This document shows positions 35,680 to 44,909 of a stretch of DNA of 64,000 bases, one piece after another (the stretch's first letter is position 1; every line of letters starts with the position of its first letter). The translations under genes and the position numbers were made by a program. Under the pieces are notes generated by a model that was not told the DNA's origin, ran no database searches, and saw only the letters and a program-made list of their open reading frames with translations. Location of the stretch: the NCBI RefSeq assembly GCF_000708675.1, contig NZ_JELR01000002.1, positions 558,001-622,000 of the forward strand. The letters run 5' to 3'. The stretch is from Microbulbifer sp. HZ11 (lineage in GTDB: Bacteria > Pseudomonadota > Gammaproteobacteria > Pseudomonadales > Cellvibrionaceae).

Positions 35680-36246
35680 ATGCAACGTCATATTCACTTT
35701 TCCAAATCCGCTCTGTTCTCTGCCATCGCTGGTGCAGCCCTGGGCATGTCAGCGTTAACTCATGCAGAAGACAGTGCAGAAAAAAGTGCTGTGAGTGATG
35801 CCTGGCTCGACGGAAAAGCAGAAACTGTTCTGTTGCTGAATGAAAATCTTAACAACTTCACGATCAACACCGACGTCTCCGATGGCGTAGTGTTACTCAC
35901 TGGTGAAGTGGAGAGCAATGTAGACCGACGTCTTGCGGAAGAATTGATTTCCAGCGTAGACGGTGTGAAAAGCGTGGAGAATAAACTGAGTATCGCCAAC
36001 AATGAACCGATTGGTGAAAAAATCAATCGTGAGTATGTCGATGCAAAAATCGCCACGGTTGTGAAGACGCGACTGCTGATGGATCGAGAAGTAGCTGGTA
36101 CGGATATCGATGTTACCTCGAAAAACGGCACCATCATTCTACGTGGCTTAGTTCAATCCGGGGCGGAAAAAGATCTGGCAGAAGCGATTGCGCGCAACAC
36201 CAATGATGTGGACAAGGTGGAGAACAAACTGAAAGTTTCCGGCTAA
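35680..36246 (+). CDS. Periplasmic double BON-domain protein (OsmY-like)
   Basis: A 188-aa exported protein with signal peptide MQRHIHFSKSALFSAIAGAALGMSALTHAED and two BON domains: about 45-105 (TINTDVSDGVVLLTGEVESNVDRRLAEELISSVDGVKSVENKL) and 120-188 (DIDVTSKNGTIILRGLVQSGAEKDLAEAIARNTNDVDKVENKLKVSG). BON domains bind phospholipid surfaces; OsmY-type proteins protect the envelope in stress. AAAAGGA lies eight bases before ATG. It has its own sigma-54 promoter, and its terminator overlaps the end of the convergent permease gene. Confidence 0.9.
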   Translation: MQRHIHFSKSALFSAIAGAALGMSALTHAEDSAEKSAVSDAWLDGKAETVLLLNENLNNFTINTDVSDGVVLLTGEVESNVDRRLAEELISSVDGVKSVENKLSIANNEPIGEKINREYVDAKIATVVKTRLLMDREVAGTDIDVTSKNGTIILRGLVQSGAEKDLAEAIARNTNDVDKVENKLKVSG

Positions 36247-36321
36247 CCTGCACGACTACCCCATTTCTCACAGGATCTCCTGCAGACACATTGTGGCTCC
36301 CCCAAGCCACAACCATCCGTT

Positions 36322-36347
36322 GGCCGGTTCCCCACCGGCCCTTTTTT
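36322..36347 (+). terminator. Terminator of the BON gene
   Basis: GGCCGGT-TCCCC-ACCGGCC followed by CTTTTTT. Its T run reaches the stop codon of the convergent permease gene at 36346. Confidence 0.85.
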
Positions 36348-37749
36348 ATTCTGCGGAAGGCGCAACGGCTGCCTCAGTCACTTCCCTCTCGCTACGCGAA
36401 CATAAATAGCTTGTGACAACCCCGCAAACCAGCGCTGCAGCTACGGCCGGAATAATCGGATTCCCCCAAAAACTATTAGCCGTTGCCAGCACCAACATTG
36501 AGACAATGGAGCCAGCCAACAGGGATGCCAGGGCGCCCTGCCAGCTATATAGGGGCCAGAAGCGCCCCAGCAATCCGCAGGCGAACAGTCCCGCCATCAC
36601 TGTAGAAATCATTTTACTGATATATCCGATCAGGTCATCGGACATCATCGCCAGCGCCAACGCAATACCGATAACAACCAGCAATCCAATACGTGACTGT
36701 CGCAACCCACCACTCGCTTCTTGCGGCGGAGTCTTTCTTATGTCGCGTACCAGTACGGTTACACCGGCAATGGCATCGGAACTAGCACTGGACATGGTGG
36801 CCGACAAACCCGCCAGCAATACCACCACACCGATGCCCAGCGGAAGCACTTCGATCGCGAGATAGGGGAAGGCGAAGTTACGATTTTCCAGGGCGGGATT
36901 CAGTACGAAGGCGCAGATACCGATAAGTGCCGGTATCAGAGAAAAGAACAGGTAAAGACCACCGGAAATATAAAACGACTTGCGCACCGAGCCGACGCTG
37001 CGTGCGGAATAAATACGCTGACGGAAAGATGGTGTGGCCAGCACACCAACGGCAATAACGGTAACCAGGGAAAGTGCCGGCAGGAATGCCATCGGCTGTG
37101 CTTGTTCAACGGCGCGCTGGGATTCCATAACTACTTCCCAACCACCCACGGTGTGCACCGCAAACACTCCCATCAGCAGGAACCCGGCAAACAGCACCAG
37201 AGCCTGCAGGGTATCGGTCCACACCACCGCGTGGTAACCACCCACGATCACAAAAACTCCAAAGCCCGCGGCGACCAGCAGTTTTGCCAGTTGCAGGTCG
37301 ATACCGGTAATCCAGGCAAGGTACAGGCTTCCCCCCAGGATATGCGCGCCGAGCCAGCCCAGGCAGGCCAGCAGAATCAATAGGGCTACTACCTTGTTTA
37401 CCAGCGGGTGATTACCCACATAGGAGGCCAGCTCTTCACTCATGGTGGAAAAGCCCCGGGCCCGTGCAGGAGCGAAGAGCAAGCCAAGCAGCAGAATTCC
37501 CACCGCACCGCCGATACCATACAGGGCCCCGGCCCAGCCATTGGCATAGCCAAAGCCTACCGCGCCCATGGAGGAACCGGTGCCGACCATGGTGGCAACG
37601 GTGGTGCCGATGGTCAGAAAGATCGGCAGGCTGCGACCGGCGAGCAGGAAGTCGTCCTCATCAGTGCTGCGCCGGGAGGCGAACCAGCCAACGGCGATCA
37701 GGAAAACGATATAGAGGCCGAAGGCCCCCAGGAAAATACTGGCATTCAT
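36346..37749 (-). CDS. Sodium:solute symporter (SSS family)
   Basis: A 467-aa inner-membrane transporter with about 13 helices. The SSS signature is seen in YIVFLIAVGWFASRRSTDEDDFLLAGRSLPIFLTIGTTVATMVGTGSSMGAVGFGY and in GGYHAVVWTDTLQALVLF (~165-182); RIYSARSVGSVRKSFYISGG is also typical. The substrate cannot be read from sequence. It is the last gene of a leftward group with an RpiR-type regulator, a D-aminoacylase and RidA, which suggests an N-acyl-D-amino acid, a D-amino acid or a related peptidoglycan- or chitin-derived compound. The start is ATG 37749, 74 bases behind ridA. Confidence 0.87.
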   Translation of the reverse strand: MNASIFLGAFGLYIVFLIAVGWFASRRSTDEDDFLLAGRSLPIFLTIGTTVATMVGTGSSMGAVGFGYANGWAGALYGIGGAVGILLLGLLFAPARARGFSTMSEELASYVGNHPLVNKVVALLILLACLGWLGAHILGGSLYLAWITGIDLQLAKLLVAAGFGVFVIVGGYHAVVWTDTLQALVLFAGFLLMGVFAVHTVGGWEVVMESQRAVEQAQPMAFLPALSLVTVIAVGVLATPSFRQRIYSARSVGSVRKSFYISGGLYLFFSLIPALIGICAFVLNPALENRNFAFPYLAIEVLPLGIGVVVLLAGLSATMSSASSDAIAGVTVLVRDIRKTPPQEASGGLRQSRIGLLVVIGIALALAMMSDDLIGYISKMISTVMAGLFACGLLGRFWPLYSWQGALASLLAGSIVSMLVLATANSFWGNPIIPAVAAALVCGVVTSYLCSRSEREVTEAAVAPSAE

Positions 37750-37823
37750 ACTGAAAAATTATTTTTATTGAACGCGAATTGTTGGATTATTTTTTTACTA
37801 CTTTGACAACCCTGATATTTAAC

Positions 37824-38213
37824 TCAGGGTTTTGGCTGTTTGTAACACACTATGCCAACTTCTACTTTGCAGTCTACTACCAGGTCGCATACAGAGCAGA
37901 TTCGCGCGGGTGGATGATCTCCGAAATTTTCTTTGAAGACTTTATTAAAAGACTGAAAGTATCTCGCGTCGGTAAGAATCACCGTCACATGGATCACATC
38001 CGCGGCGCTGTAGCCAGCCTTGTCCATAATCGCAAAGCAGTTGTCGATGGCGAGCTGGGACTGCTCCACAATCCCTCCTTCCACCACTTCCCCATCGCGC
38101 ATCGGCGTCTGGCCCGACACATAGAGAAAACCACCGGCCTCTACCGCACTGGAAAATGGCAAATGCTGGCCACCCGTGCCCGTTCCACCTTCGGCGCCGA
38201 ATCTCTGAATCAT
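37824..38213 (-). CDS. ridA: RidA family enamine/imine deaminase
   Basis: A 129-aa member of the YjgF/YER057c/UK114 family. RidA trimers hydrolyse reactive enamines and imines, such as 2-aminoacrylate from PLP-dependent dehydratases, to keto acids and ammonia. Seen: LPFSSAVEAGGFLYVSGQTPMRDGEVV, the NCFAIMDKAGYSAADVIHVTVILTD stretch and PARICSVCDLVVDCKVEVGI, where the Arg is the expected carboxylate-binding residue. The start is ATG 38213 (MIQRFGAEGG); an upstream in-frame start at 38252 has poor signals. The gene lies between the D-aminoacylase and permease genes, and its substrate could be the product of the D-amino-acid lyase encoded divergently. Confidence 0.87.
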   Translation of the reverse strand: MIQRFGAEGGTGTGGQHLPFSSAVEAGGFLYVSGQTPMRDGEVVEGGIVEQSQLAIDNCFAIMDKAGYSAADVIHVTVILTDARYFQSFNKVFKENFGDHPPARICSVCDLVVDCKVEVGIVCYKQPKP

Positions 38214-38267
38214 GATTACTACCCTTGTTGAAAATTTAGTGGTACATGTCAAAGCAATTTCAGTGGC

Positions 38268-38378
38268 GGTGGATTACCGGGTGAAGACTTTCGGGACCGC
38301 TGTGAACCCATCCCTGGGCGCTGCGGCGCAAACATCCTGTTTGCGACGCTCCCAAAAGTCTTCACCCGGTACTCCACC
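38268..38378 (-). repeat. Nested hairpin repeat, copy 1
   Basis: The outer arms 38268-38296 and 38350-38378 are complementary over 29 bases with two mismatches (inner 21 bases with one). Inside is a second perfect hairpin, CGCAAACA-TCC-TGTTTGCG (38327-38345), and, on the minus strand, the core CCCAGGGATGGGTTCACAGC. Copy 3 at 62294 has the same order of parts with unrelated arm sequence. Confidence 0.75.
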
Positions 38379-38458
38379 TTCACGCCCAACCAATCACTTC
38401 GAAAGCGGAAGCAAGGTCAAGCTTACGAAGTGCAGGGCTCCGAATTCTAGGCAGAGCG

Positions 38459-38528
38459 TCGGGTAGGGCTTTTTGAAAGCGTCGGCAACAGGGATGTATT
38501 CACAGCGGTTTCAAAAAGCCCTACCCGA
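38459..38528 (+). repeat. Hairpin repeat, copy 2
   Basis: The arms TCGGGTAGGGCTTTTTGAAA (38459-38478) and its exact reverse complement (38509-38528) enclose 30 bases carrying the core AACAGGGATGTATTCACAGC. The inner hairpin seen in copies 1 and 3 is missing. Confidence 0.75.
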
Positions 38529-38586
38529 TGATCTGCCGCCACCACACGAGAACAGAGCACCACAGAGTCCGAACCAGCCACCGCAA

Positions 38587-40026
38587 CTAATCGCGAAACA
38601 AAAAGGCCCCACTCCGGCTGTCATGAACAACACCGCCGGAGTAGGCACAAACCCCGTTTACCCACACCCGGGATATTCCCTGCGCCGGACGCTGCGGTTG
38701 TGCATAACTCGCCATGGATTCCAGCGCGGCGTAATCGAACAGCACCAGATCCGCGCAATACCCTTCGCGAATAAACCCGCGATTCGCCAGGCCAAAATTG
38801 GTCGCGGAAAGTCCGCTCATTTTGTGCACCGCCTGTGGCAGGTCGAACAAGCCGAGATCGCGGCCGTAGTGGGCGAGCACCCGCGGGAAGGCACCCCACA
38901 AACGTGGGTGAGGATGGGGATCGTTGGGGAGACCGTCGGAGCCGACCATGGTGAGGGGGTGCTTGAGAATGTTTTTTACATCCTCATCGCTCATGCAGTG
39001 ATACACCGCACCGGCGGGCATCAGCTTTTCCGCGGCCTCAAAGTTGGACAGATTCCACTCACGTGCGATTTCCGCCAGCGAGCGGCCACCCTGCTCGGGA
39101 AATGGCTCGGACCAGGTAATAAACACTTCCACATCGTCGGTGACCTGCGCCAGATCCAGGGTGCTGGAGCTGGCGGTGTAGGGGTAACAGTCGCAGGCAA
39201 CCTGCTGATACTCGGCGGCAGCTTCCAGGGTTCCCAGCACTTCTTCGCTGCGCCCCCAGTTACCGCGCCCGGCGCATTTCAGGTGGGAAACAATCAGTGG
39301 TACCCGATGTTCCCGGGCAGTCATCAATGCCTCGTCCATCGCTTCCAGAATGCGATCGAACTCGGTGCGCAGATGGGTGGTGTACACGCCGCCCTGCTCT
39401 GCGAGCTCCGCAACCATTTCCAGAACTTCGGCCGTATCCGCACACTTGGCGCTGCCGTAGGCGAGGCCGGAACTGAGTCCGATGGCGCCCTGCTGCAGGG
39501 CACCGCGCAATTGCGCGCGCATGGCGGTGAGTTCTGATTCGGTGGCGGTGCGCTGCAGGTCATCCATATGGTTGTTGCGCAGGGAGGTATGGCCTACCAG
39601 TGCCGCCACATTCACATTGGGGCTGGATTTTTGCACCGCGCGGGCGTAATCGGAAAACTGCGGGTAGGCGAAGCGATTGCGATCGCCCAGCAGATTCAAT
39701 GGATCGGGCGGATCGCTTTGCAGGGTAACGGGGCTGGCACTGATGCCGCAGTTGCCAACGATCACCGTGGTAACCCCCTGGCTGATTTTGGCAGGCACCT
39801 GCGGATTGTGGATAACTTCGAGGTCGTCGTGGGTGTGGACGTCGATAAAACCGGGAGCGAGGTACAGGCCTTCGGCCTCGATAATTTCTCGCGCAGTGTC
39901 TGTGATAGTGCCGGGCTCGGCGATGCGCTGGATACGGCCATTGGCAAGGGCAATGTCGGCGGTAAAAATGGCAGTACCGCTGCCGTCGACAACCGAGCCC
40001 TTGCGAATCACCGTATCGTACATCAT
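38587..40026 (-). CDS. D-aminoacylase (N-acyl-D-amino-acid deacylase)
   Basis: A 479-aa amidohydrolase that hydrolyses N-acyl-D-amino acids to the D-amino acid and a fatty or acetic acid. Zinc ligands and catalytic residues of the family are seen: GFIDVHTHDD, VGNCGIS (bridging Cys), GVYTTHLRTE, IVSHLKCAG and the catalytic Asp in MVGSDGLP. The C-terminus FIREGYCADLVLFD..VWVNGV is typical of the composite beta domain. The start is ATG 40026 (MMYDTVIRKG) with AAAGGA upstream. It lies 28 bases behind the RpiR-type regulator gene and ahead of ridA and the SSS permease, forming a D-amino-acid salvage group. Confidence 0.9.
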   Translation of the reverse strand: MMYDTVIRKGSVVDGSGTAIFTADIALANGRIQRIAEPGTITDTAREIIEAEGLYLAPGFIDVHTHDDLEVIHNPQVPAKISQGVTTVIVGNCGISASPVTLQSDPPDPLNLLGDRNRFAYPQFSDYARAVQKSSPNVNVAALVGHTSLRNNHMDDLQRTATESELTAMRAQLRGALQQGAIGLSSGLAYGSAKCADTAEVLEMVAELAEQGGVYTTHLRTEFDRILEAMDEALMTAREHRVPLIVSHLKCAGRGNWGRSEEVLGTLEAAAEYQQVACDCYPYTASSSTLDLAQVTDDVEVFITWSEPFPEQGGRSLAEIAREWNLSNFEAAEKLMPAGAVYHCMSDEDVKNILKHPLTMVGSDGLPNDPHPHPRLWGAFPRVLAHYGRDLGLFDLPQAVHKMSGLSATNFGLANRGFIREGYCADLVLFDYAALESMASYAQPQRPAQGISRVWVNGVCAYSGGVVHDSRSGAFLFRD

Positions 40027-40054
40027 TCCATTTCCTTTCGGTCCCAGCAGGCTG

Positions 40055-40921
40055 CTAGTCTCCCAGCGGCAAGCGATCCTCGCCGTGCTTGTGACTGTCG
40101 AGCGTATGCTTGAGACGCCGCAACGTCTCACGGCTTTTGCGTTTTTGTTTAACCGCCAGCTCGGTGGCCAGCACATCGATCGCGGCCAGCATCACGTAGC
40201 GCGCCGCGGTCGGTTTGAAAATGTAATCGGTTTCCAGAGGTTCCATCGGCACCAGGTGGTGCAGAATTTTCGCCAGTGGCGAATCCGCAACGGTGACGCC
40301 CAGTGTGGTTGCGCCGTACTCCCGCGCAATCTCCGCCGCTTCCTGCACATCCGGGCTGTAACCGCCCATGGAAAGACACAGCACCACATCGTTGTTGTCG
40401 ATGGTGGACGCCGCCATGCGCATCAGCATGGGATCCGAGTAGGCAGTGGCCGGAAAACCCAGGCGGAAAAACCGGTGCTGACATTCCTGAGCCAGCACGG
40501 TGGAGCCGCCACCCACCCCAAAAATCAGAATCTGACGGGCCTTTACCAGAGCCTCTACCGCGGGCTCGATCACCGCCTCGGTAATCAGCCGCGCATTGTG
40601 ATCCAGTGCCGCCTTGATCTCGTCGTAAACGCCATAGTTGGCACCGGGCTCTGCCTTTACCTCGGTGTAGAACCGCTGCCCTACCGCCAGCGCCTGGGCA
40701 AGACGCAATTTCAGGTCGCGTACATTCTTGCAGCCCACCGCTTTGGCAAAGCGGGTAATGGTGGCCTCGCTCACGCTCGCTTTATCCGCGAGCTCACTGA
40801 TACTCGCGTGGGCGGCAAAGCCGATATCGTCCATCACCAGGCGCGCGATCTTCTGCTCGGCATCGCGCAATTGGCCATAATGGGCGTTGATCTTCGAAAC
40901 AATATCCGGTTCGTGACTCAC
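40055..40921 (-). CDS. MurR/RpiR-family transcriptional regulator
   Basis: A 288-aa regulator with an N-terminal RpiR helix-turn-helix (LRDAEQKIARLVMDDIGFAAHASISELADKASVSEATITRFAKAVGC) and a C-terminal SIS domain (ILIFGVGGGSTVLAQECQHRFFRLGFPATAYSDPMLMRM) that would bind a sugar phosphate or similar effector. I chose GTG 40921 (VSHEPDIV), which has AGGAA seven bases upstream, over a GTG at 40960 without one. It heads the D-aminoacylase group and is divergent from the D-amino-acid lyase/GH20 group, so it may control both from the 41-kb intergenic region. The SIS effector could be an amino-sugar phosphate such as N-acetylmuramate- or glucosamine-derived ones (inference). Confidence 0.9.
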   Translation of the reverse strand: MSHEPDIVSKINAHYGQLRDAEQKIARLVMDDIGFAAHASISELADKASVSEATITRFAKAVGCKNVRDLKLRLAQALAVGQRFYTEVKAEPGANYGVYDEIKAALDHNARLITEAVIEPAVEALVKARQILIFGVGGGSTVLAQECQHRFFRLGFPATAYSDPMLMRMAASTIDNNDVVLCLSMGGYSPDVQEAAEIAREYGATTLGVTVADSPLAKILHHLVPMEPLETDYIFKPTAARYVMLAAIDVLATELAVKQKRKSRETLRRLKHTLDSHKHGEDRLPLGD

Positions 40922-41127
40922 GGCAGGGTTCCTGTTTTCCTGGTGTTCTTTAGGCCGCACGCTGCGACACTTAGAAACGACTCTTTGATGCGCCCCATTT
41001 GAAACGGATAGGGATGTTACTGAACTCGGTGCAGTATATGTATCGTGTTTGTTACTTTCAATACTGCATTTAAATATGTGATACTTTCTACCATAGATTC
41101 TTCACTGTTTTGAGACGGAGTTGGCCC

Positions 41128-42342
41128 ATGAGCGCCGAACCCAAAGATCAGCAATATTCCCCAGCTGCCAACCTGCTGCGTGAGGAAATCCCCCTGCCCG
41201 CAGCGGTCCTCTACCGCTCGCGCCTGGAGCACAACCTGCAGTGGATGCAGTCATTTGCCGACCAGCGCGGGGTAAAGCTGGCCCCCCACGGCAAAACCAC
41301 CATGACCCCGGCACTGTTCCGCATGCAGCTGGCCGCAGGTGCCTGGGGTATGACCCTTGCCAACCCGCAGCAGGCAAGGGCAGCGGCAGAAGCCGGGGCA
41401 ACCCGGATACTGATGGCCAACCAGCTGGTTGGCCGGGCAAATATGCAGCTGGCAAGTGACTTACTGCGGGATTACCCACAGCTGGATTTCTATTGCCTGG
41501 TGGACTCCACAAACAATATCCGCCAGCTGGGAGAATTTTTCGGCTCCACTAAGCAGCCACTGAAAGTACTGATTGAAGTCGGCGTGCCCGGGGGGCGCAC
41601 CGGCTGCCGCAATACCGAAGATGTGAATGCGCTGTGTGAGGAGCTTAAACGCTGGCCCCAGTTGCAGCTGGCGGGTGTGGAAACCTACGAGGGACTCATC
41701 CATGGAGAAAACGCGGAAGCGCGTGTGACCGAACACCTGAAAATGGTGCGCGATATTTGCCTGTCACTGCTCAAGCGAGAAGAGTTTGCCACCGAAACGG
41801 TCATTCTGAGCGGAGCGGGTTCCGCCTGGTACGATCTGGTGGCCGAGGTATTTACCGATCACAAGGCGCCGCGCATCCTGCCGGTACTGCGCCCGGGCTG
41901 TTACCTCACCCATGACCGGGGCATTTATGAGGAAGCACAGGCCGCGGTGATGGCGAGGCTGGGCGAGCACTGTTGCCCAAGCGGGGATTTGCAATCGAGC
42001 CTGGAAGTCTGGGCCTATGTGCAATCGCTGCCGGAACGGGGCATGGCGATTCTAAATTTCGGCAAGCGCGACGCCGCTTATGACGCGGGATTGCCGCGGC
42101 CGGAATTGCACTTTCGCCCGGGCCGGGACACAACCCCGCATACAATCACGGAAGACTGGCGGCTTACCAACATCATGGACCAGCACGCCATGCTGCAGAT
42201 TCCCCGGGACGCCGATCTTCAGGTGGGCGATATACTCGCGCTCTCCACCTCGCACCCCTGCCTCACGTTCGACAAGTGGCGCCAGGTACTGATCATCGAC
42301 GATGATTACAACCTGCTGGAAACGGCGGAAACCTGTTTCTAA
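41128..42342 (+). CDS. D-serine dehydratase/D-threonine aldolase-like PLP enzyme
   Basis: A 404-aa fold-type III PLP enzyme (alanine racemase-like barrel) of the DSD1/D-threonine aldolase family. The PLP lysine lies in LAPHGKTTMTPAL (about 53), with barrel strands KVLIEVGVPGGRTGCR and ETYEGLIHG, and a C-terminal domain with RPGCYLTHDRGIY and metal-site candidates His and Cys in DQHAMLQ and STSHPCLTFDKW (the usual zinc pair). It could release 2-aminoacrylate/pyruvate from D-serine or glycine from D-threonine. The start is ATG 41128, with CGGAG seven bases upstream. It begins the rightward group, 26 bases before the GH20 gene. Confidence 0.87.
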   Translation: MSAEPKDQQYSPAANLLREEIPLPAAVLYRSRLEHNLQWMQSFADQRGVKLAPHGKTTMTPALFRMQLAAGAWGMTLANPQQARAAAEAGATRILMANQLVGRANMQLASDLLRDYPQLDFYCLVDSTNNIRQLGEFFGSTKQPLKVLIEVGVPGGRTGCRNTEDVNALCEELKRWPQLQLAGVETYEGLIHGENAEARVTEHLKMVRDICLSLLKREEFATETVILSGAGSAWYDLVAEVFTDHKAPRILPVLRPGCYLTHDRGIYEEAQAAVMARLGEHCCPSGDLQSSLEVWAYVQSLPERGMAILNFGKRDAAYDAGLPRPELHFRPGRDTTPHTITEDWRLTNIMDQHAMLQIPRDADLQVGDILALSTSHPCLTFDKWRQVLIIDDDYNLLETAETCF

Positions 42343-42368
42343 TCATCACAACAAGAATAAAAAAAGAT

Positions 42369-44897
42369 ATGGGAAATCTATTGTTCAAGGTCAGCGCACT
42401 GACAGGTCTGGCTCTCGCATTGGCCACCCCGATTGGTAGCGCTGAATCTACAGGCCGCGGGGAAGTCAAACTACTCACGCCATTGATGCCCTACCCCCGC
42501 CAGATCCAGCCAGTTTCCGCCGACCCGATGCAACTGGATGCGAATAGCCAGCTCTGCTTTGCGCACGCAGCCTCTCCTAAACTGATCGCGGCCACCGAGC
42601 GTTTCCGCGCGCAGCTGCAGCGCCAGCGCAATATCGCATTGCAGGCTGCCGTCGACTGCAAAAAAATCGCGGACAATAACGCGGCGGCACGGATCGAAAT
42701 CGCCTTTGAAGGCAAACCGCAACGCATTGATGAAAACACGCTGGCGGCACTCGACGTCAACCGCGAGTTTTACCGCTTGCACATTGAGGCGGACAAGGTG
42801 CGGCTGAGTGCCCACAGCGACACTGGACTGCTTCACGGCCTGCAAACGCTCTCACAATTGAGCGGCGTCGGGGAGACCGCATCGAGCACAAACGACATTA
42901 GCTTGCCGGCCGTCGAGATTGTCGACTACCCGCGATTCCGTTGGCGCGGAGTGCTGCTGGACTCCTCACGCCACTTCCTTTCGGTCGACACCATCAAACG
43001 CCAACTGGACGGCATGGCGGCGGCCAAGCTGAATGTCTTCCACTGGCACCTGACCGACGATCAGGGCTGGCGCCTGGAAAGTCGCGCCTATCCGAAACTT
43101 CACCAGACAGCGCCCGGCGGCAACTTCTATACGTGGGAACAGGTGCGGGAAATCGTCGCCTACGCCGCCGAGCGCGGCATCGTTGTAGTACCGGAAATCG
43201 ATATGCCCGGCCACGCCAGTGCCATTGCCGTCGCCTATCCGGAATTGATGTCTGCGCCCGGGCCCTACCAGCCGGAAGACCGCTGGGGCGTGCACAAGCC
43301 GCTGCTCAATCCCGCCAACCCGGCGGTGTACACCTTTGCTGAAAAAATTCTCGGGGAAGTCGCCGACCTGTTTCCGTTCGAATATGTACATATCGGCGGG
43401 GACGAGGTGGACCCGGAGCACTGGGAACAGAACCCGCAGATACAGCGCTACATGGAGGAACACGAACTTGGCGACAGCCACGCACTGCACAATTACTTCA
43501 ACAGCCGGCTGGCAGAGATTCTGAAAGGGCTCCACCGCAAGATGATCGGCTGGGATGAAACCCTGCACCCGGATCTGGCACCTACGGCCGCGGTACAGTC
43601 CTGGCGCGGTCCGGATGCGCTGGGTGAGATTGCCCGCGCCGGACACTACGGCATTCTGTCCACAGGCTTCTATGTGGACCAGCCCCAGTACACCAGTTAC
43701 CACTACCGCAATAACATTATCCCCGCGCCACTGAAATTTGATGCCATTCAGCCCGGGGAGAAGTGGCAGACCTGGCAGTTCGAAGCACCGCGCAAACGGG
43801 GCAGCGCGGTTACCGGATCTTTTACCATTGTGGAATCCTCTAGCGGCGAGCTGCGCGGGGTGATGGTATTCAATGGCAAACAACCCGCGATTCTGCACCA
43901 GGTCAGGCGTACCGGCCCCTACACCTACTTCCGGTTGGACACCTGGATGGGCCCGCTGCGCGCGCGAGTGAACCTGCAGAACGAAACTCTGCGCGGTGAA
44001 TTTATTGTGGGTAACGCACCCTACCACCCAAAGGGTGAATTGATTGCCAGCAACAGCCAGGAGAGTAAAGTCCCCACGTTTTCTTCCGGCTCTTCTGGTA
44101 CTGCCGCGCTCAACGACGCACAGAAAAAGAATATCCTGGGTGGCGAAGCGGCACTCTGGGCGGAGATGGTGGACGAACACAATATCGACCTGCGCCTGTG
44201 GCCCCGCACTTTTGCGGTCGCGGAGCGACTCTGGTCGGACAAGGAGCTGAAGTACGAGGATTTTCTCTATCAACGGCTAAGTGGAATCGATCAATGGGCG
44301 GAAACTGCGCTGGGGCTTCAACACAACATCCAGCAAACGGATGCGCAGGAAAAACTATTCCCGAAAGACCTGCAGGCAGAGGCGCTGGCATTCTCGGCCG
44401 TACTGGAGCCCGCCCACTACTACCACCGCCACCACGAAAAATCGGCCAATGAAACCTACTCCCGCCGGGATTCCCTGCACCGCTTTGCCGACAGCCTGCC
44501 GGTTGAGAGTATGGCCCTGCGAGATTATCGCCAGCTTCTGGATAGCCTGCCGGAAAATTCCGAATCCGACTTCACCCGCACACGGGTGCTGAGCGGCCTC
44601 GAAAGTATGCAACGCGCAGGTGCCGCCGCTGAGATTCTACTGAATCAAAAAGGTCAGCTTTCCCCTGAGGTCCAGCAGCTGGCAGAAAAAGTGCAACAAC
44701 AGCTGGAACTGACCGTGCTGATTACCGAGCGCTACCAGAAGCAACAGACCTTCTCGGAAAGTGAGGAAATCAATATCCGCACGCGACTGGCAGCGCTTAA
44801 AGGAATGCACGCAGAAGTGACTCTGCCTGCAGTTTATATTCTGGAGCGGCTGCTGGACCAGCTGCAGTACGCTTTAACGAAGAGCCAAACAAAGTAA
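42369..44897 (+). CDS. GH20 beta-N-acetylhexosaminidase
   Basis: An 842-aa exported exo-hexosaminidase that removes GlcNAc from chitin or peptidoglycan fragments. A signal peptide (VSALTGLALALATPIGSAES) is followed by an N-terminal GH20b domain (~30-180) and the catalytic barrel from ~190: RFRWRGVLLDSSRHF, HWHLTDDQGWRLE, VPEIDMPGHA and HIGGDEV with the catalytic pair D345/E346. The barrel is interrupted by an extra ~125-residue strand-rich insert (~462-587, beginning EKWQTWQFEAP), before the last barrel part GGEAALWAEMVDEHNIDLRLWPRTFAVAERLWS. The C-terminal ~200 residues are helical. The insert resembles a small carbohydrate-binding module. It is read with the D-amino-acid lyase gene, probably also with the SMP-30 gene. 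Confidence 0.92.
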   Translation: MGNLLFKVSALTGLALALATPIGSAESTGRGEVKLLTPLMPYPRQIQPVSADPMQLDANSQLCFAHAASPKLIAATERFRAQLQRQRNIALQAAVDCKKIADNNAAARIEIAFEGKPQRIDENTLAALDVNREFYRLHIEADKVRLSAHSDTGLLHGLQTLSQLSGVGETASSTNDISLPAVEIVDYPRFRWRGVLLDSSRHFLSVDTIKRQLDGMAAAKLNVFHWHLTDDQGWRLESRAYPKLHQTAPGGNFYTWEQVREIVAYAAERGIVVVPEIDMPGHASAIAVAYPELMSAPGPYQPEDRWGVHKPLLNPANPAVYTFAEKILGEVADLFPFEYVHIGGDEVDPEHWEQNPQIQRYMEEHELGDSHALHNYFNSRLAEILKGLHRKMIGWDETLHPDLAPTAAVQSWRGPDALGEIARAGHYGILSTGFYVDQPQYTSYHYRNNIIPAPLKFDAIQPGEKWQTWQFEAPRKRGSAVTGSFTIVESSSGELRGVMVFNGKQPAILHQVRRTGPYTYFRLDTWMGPLRARVNLQNETLRGEFIVGNAPYHPKGELIASNSQESKVPTFSSGSSGTAALNDAQKKNILGGEAALWAEMVDEHNIDLRLWPRTFAVAERLWSDKELKYEDFLYQRLSGIDQWAETALGLQHNIQQTDAQEKLFPKDLQAEALAFSAVLEPAHYYHRHHEKSANETYSRRDSLHRFADSLPVESMALRDYRQLLDSLPENSESDFTRTRVLSGLESMQRAGAAAEILLNQKGQLSPEVQQLAEKVQQQLELTVLITERYQKQQTFSESEEINIRTRLAALKGMHAEVTLPAVYILERLLDQLQYALTKSQTK

Positions 44898-44909
44898 ACG
44901 GACAATATC

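Larger units (their letters stand above)
38214..38586. other. 373-bp gap made of hairpin repeats
   Basis: No gene. The gap between the D-aminoacylase and ridA genes contains two copies of the hairpin repeat family (listed separately), so transcription of ridA and the permease gene may be modulated or uncoupled here. Confidence 0.7.

Noticed and set aside
38459..38528. Simple intrinsic terminator interpretation
   Set aside because: The hairpin has a 30-base loop with a core shared with two other elements, and no U run follows, so repeat is the better call.
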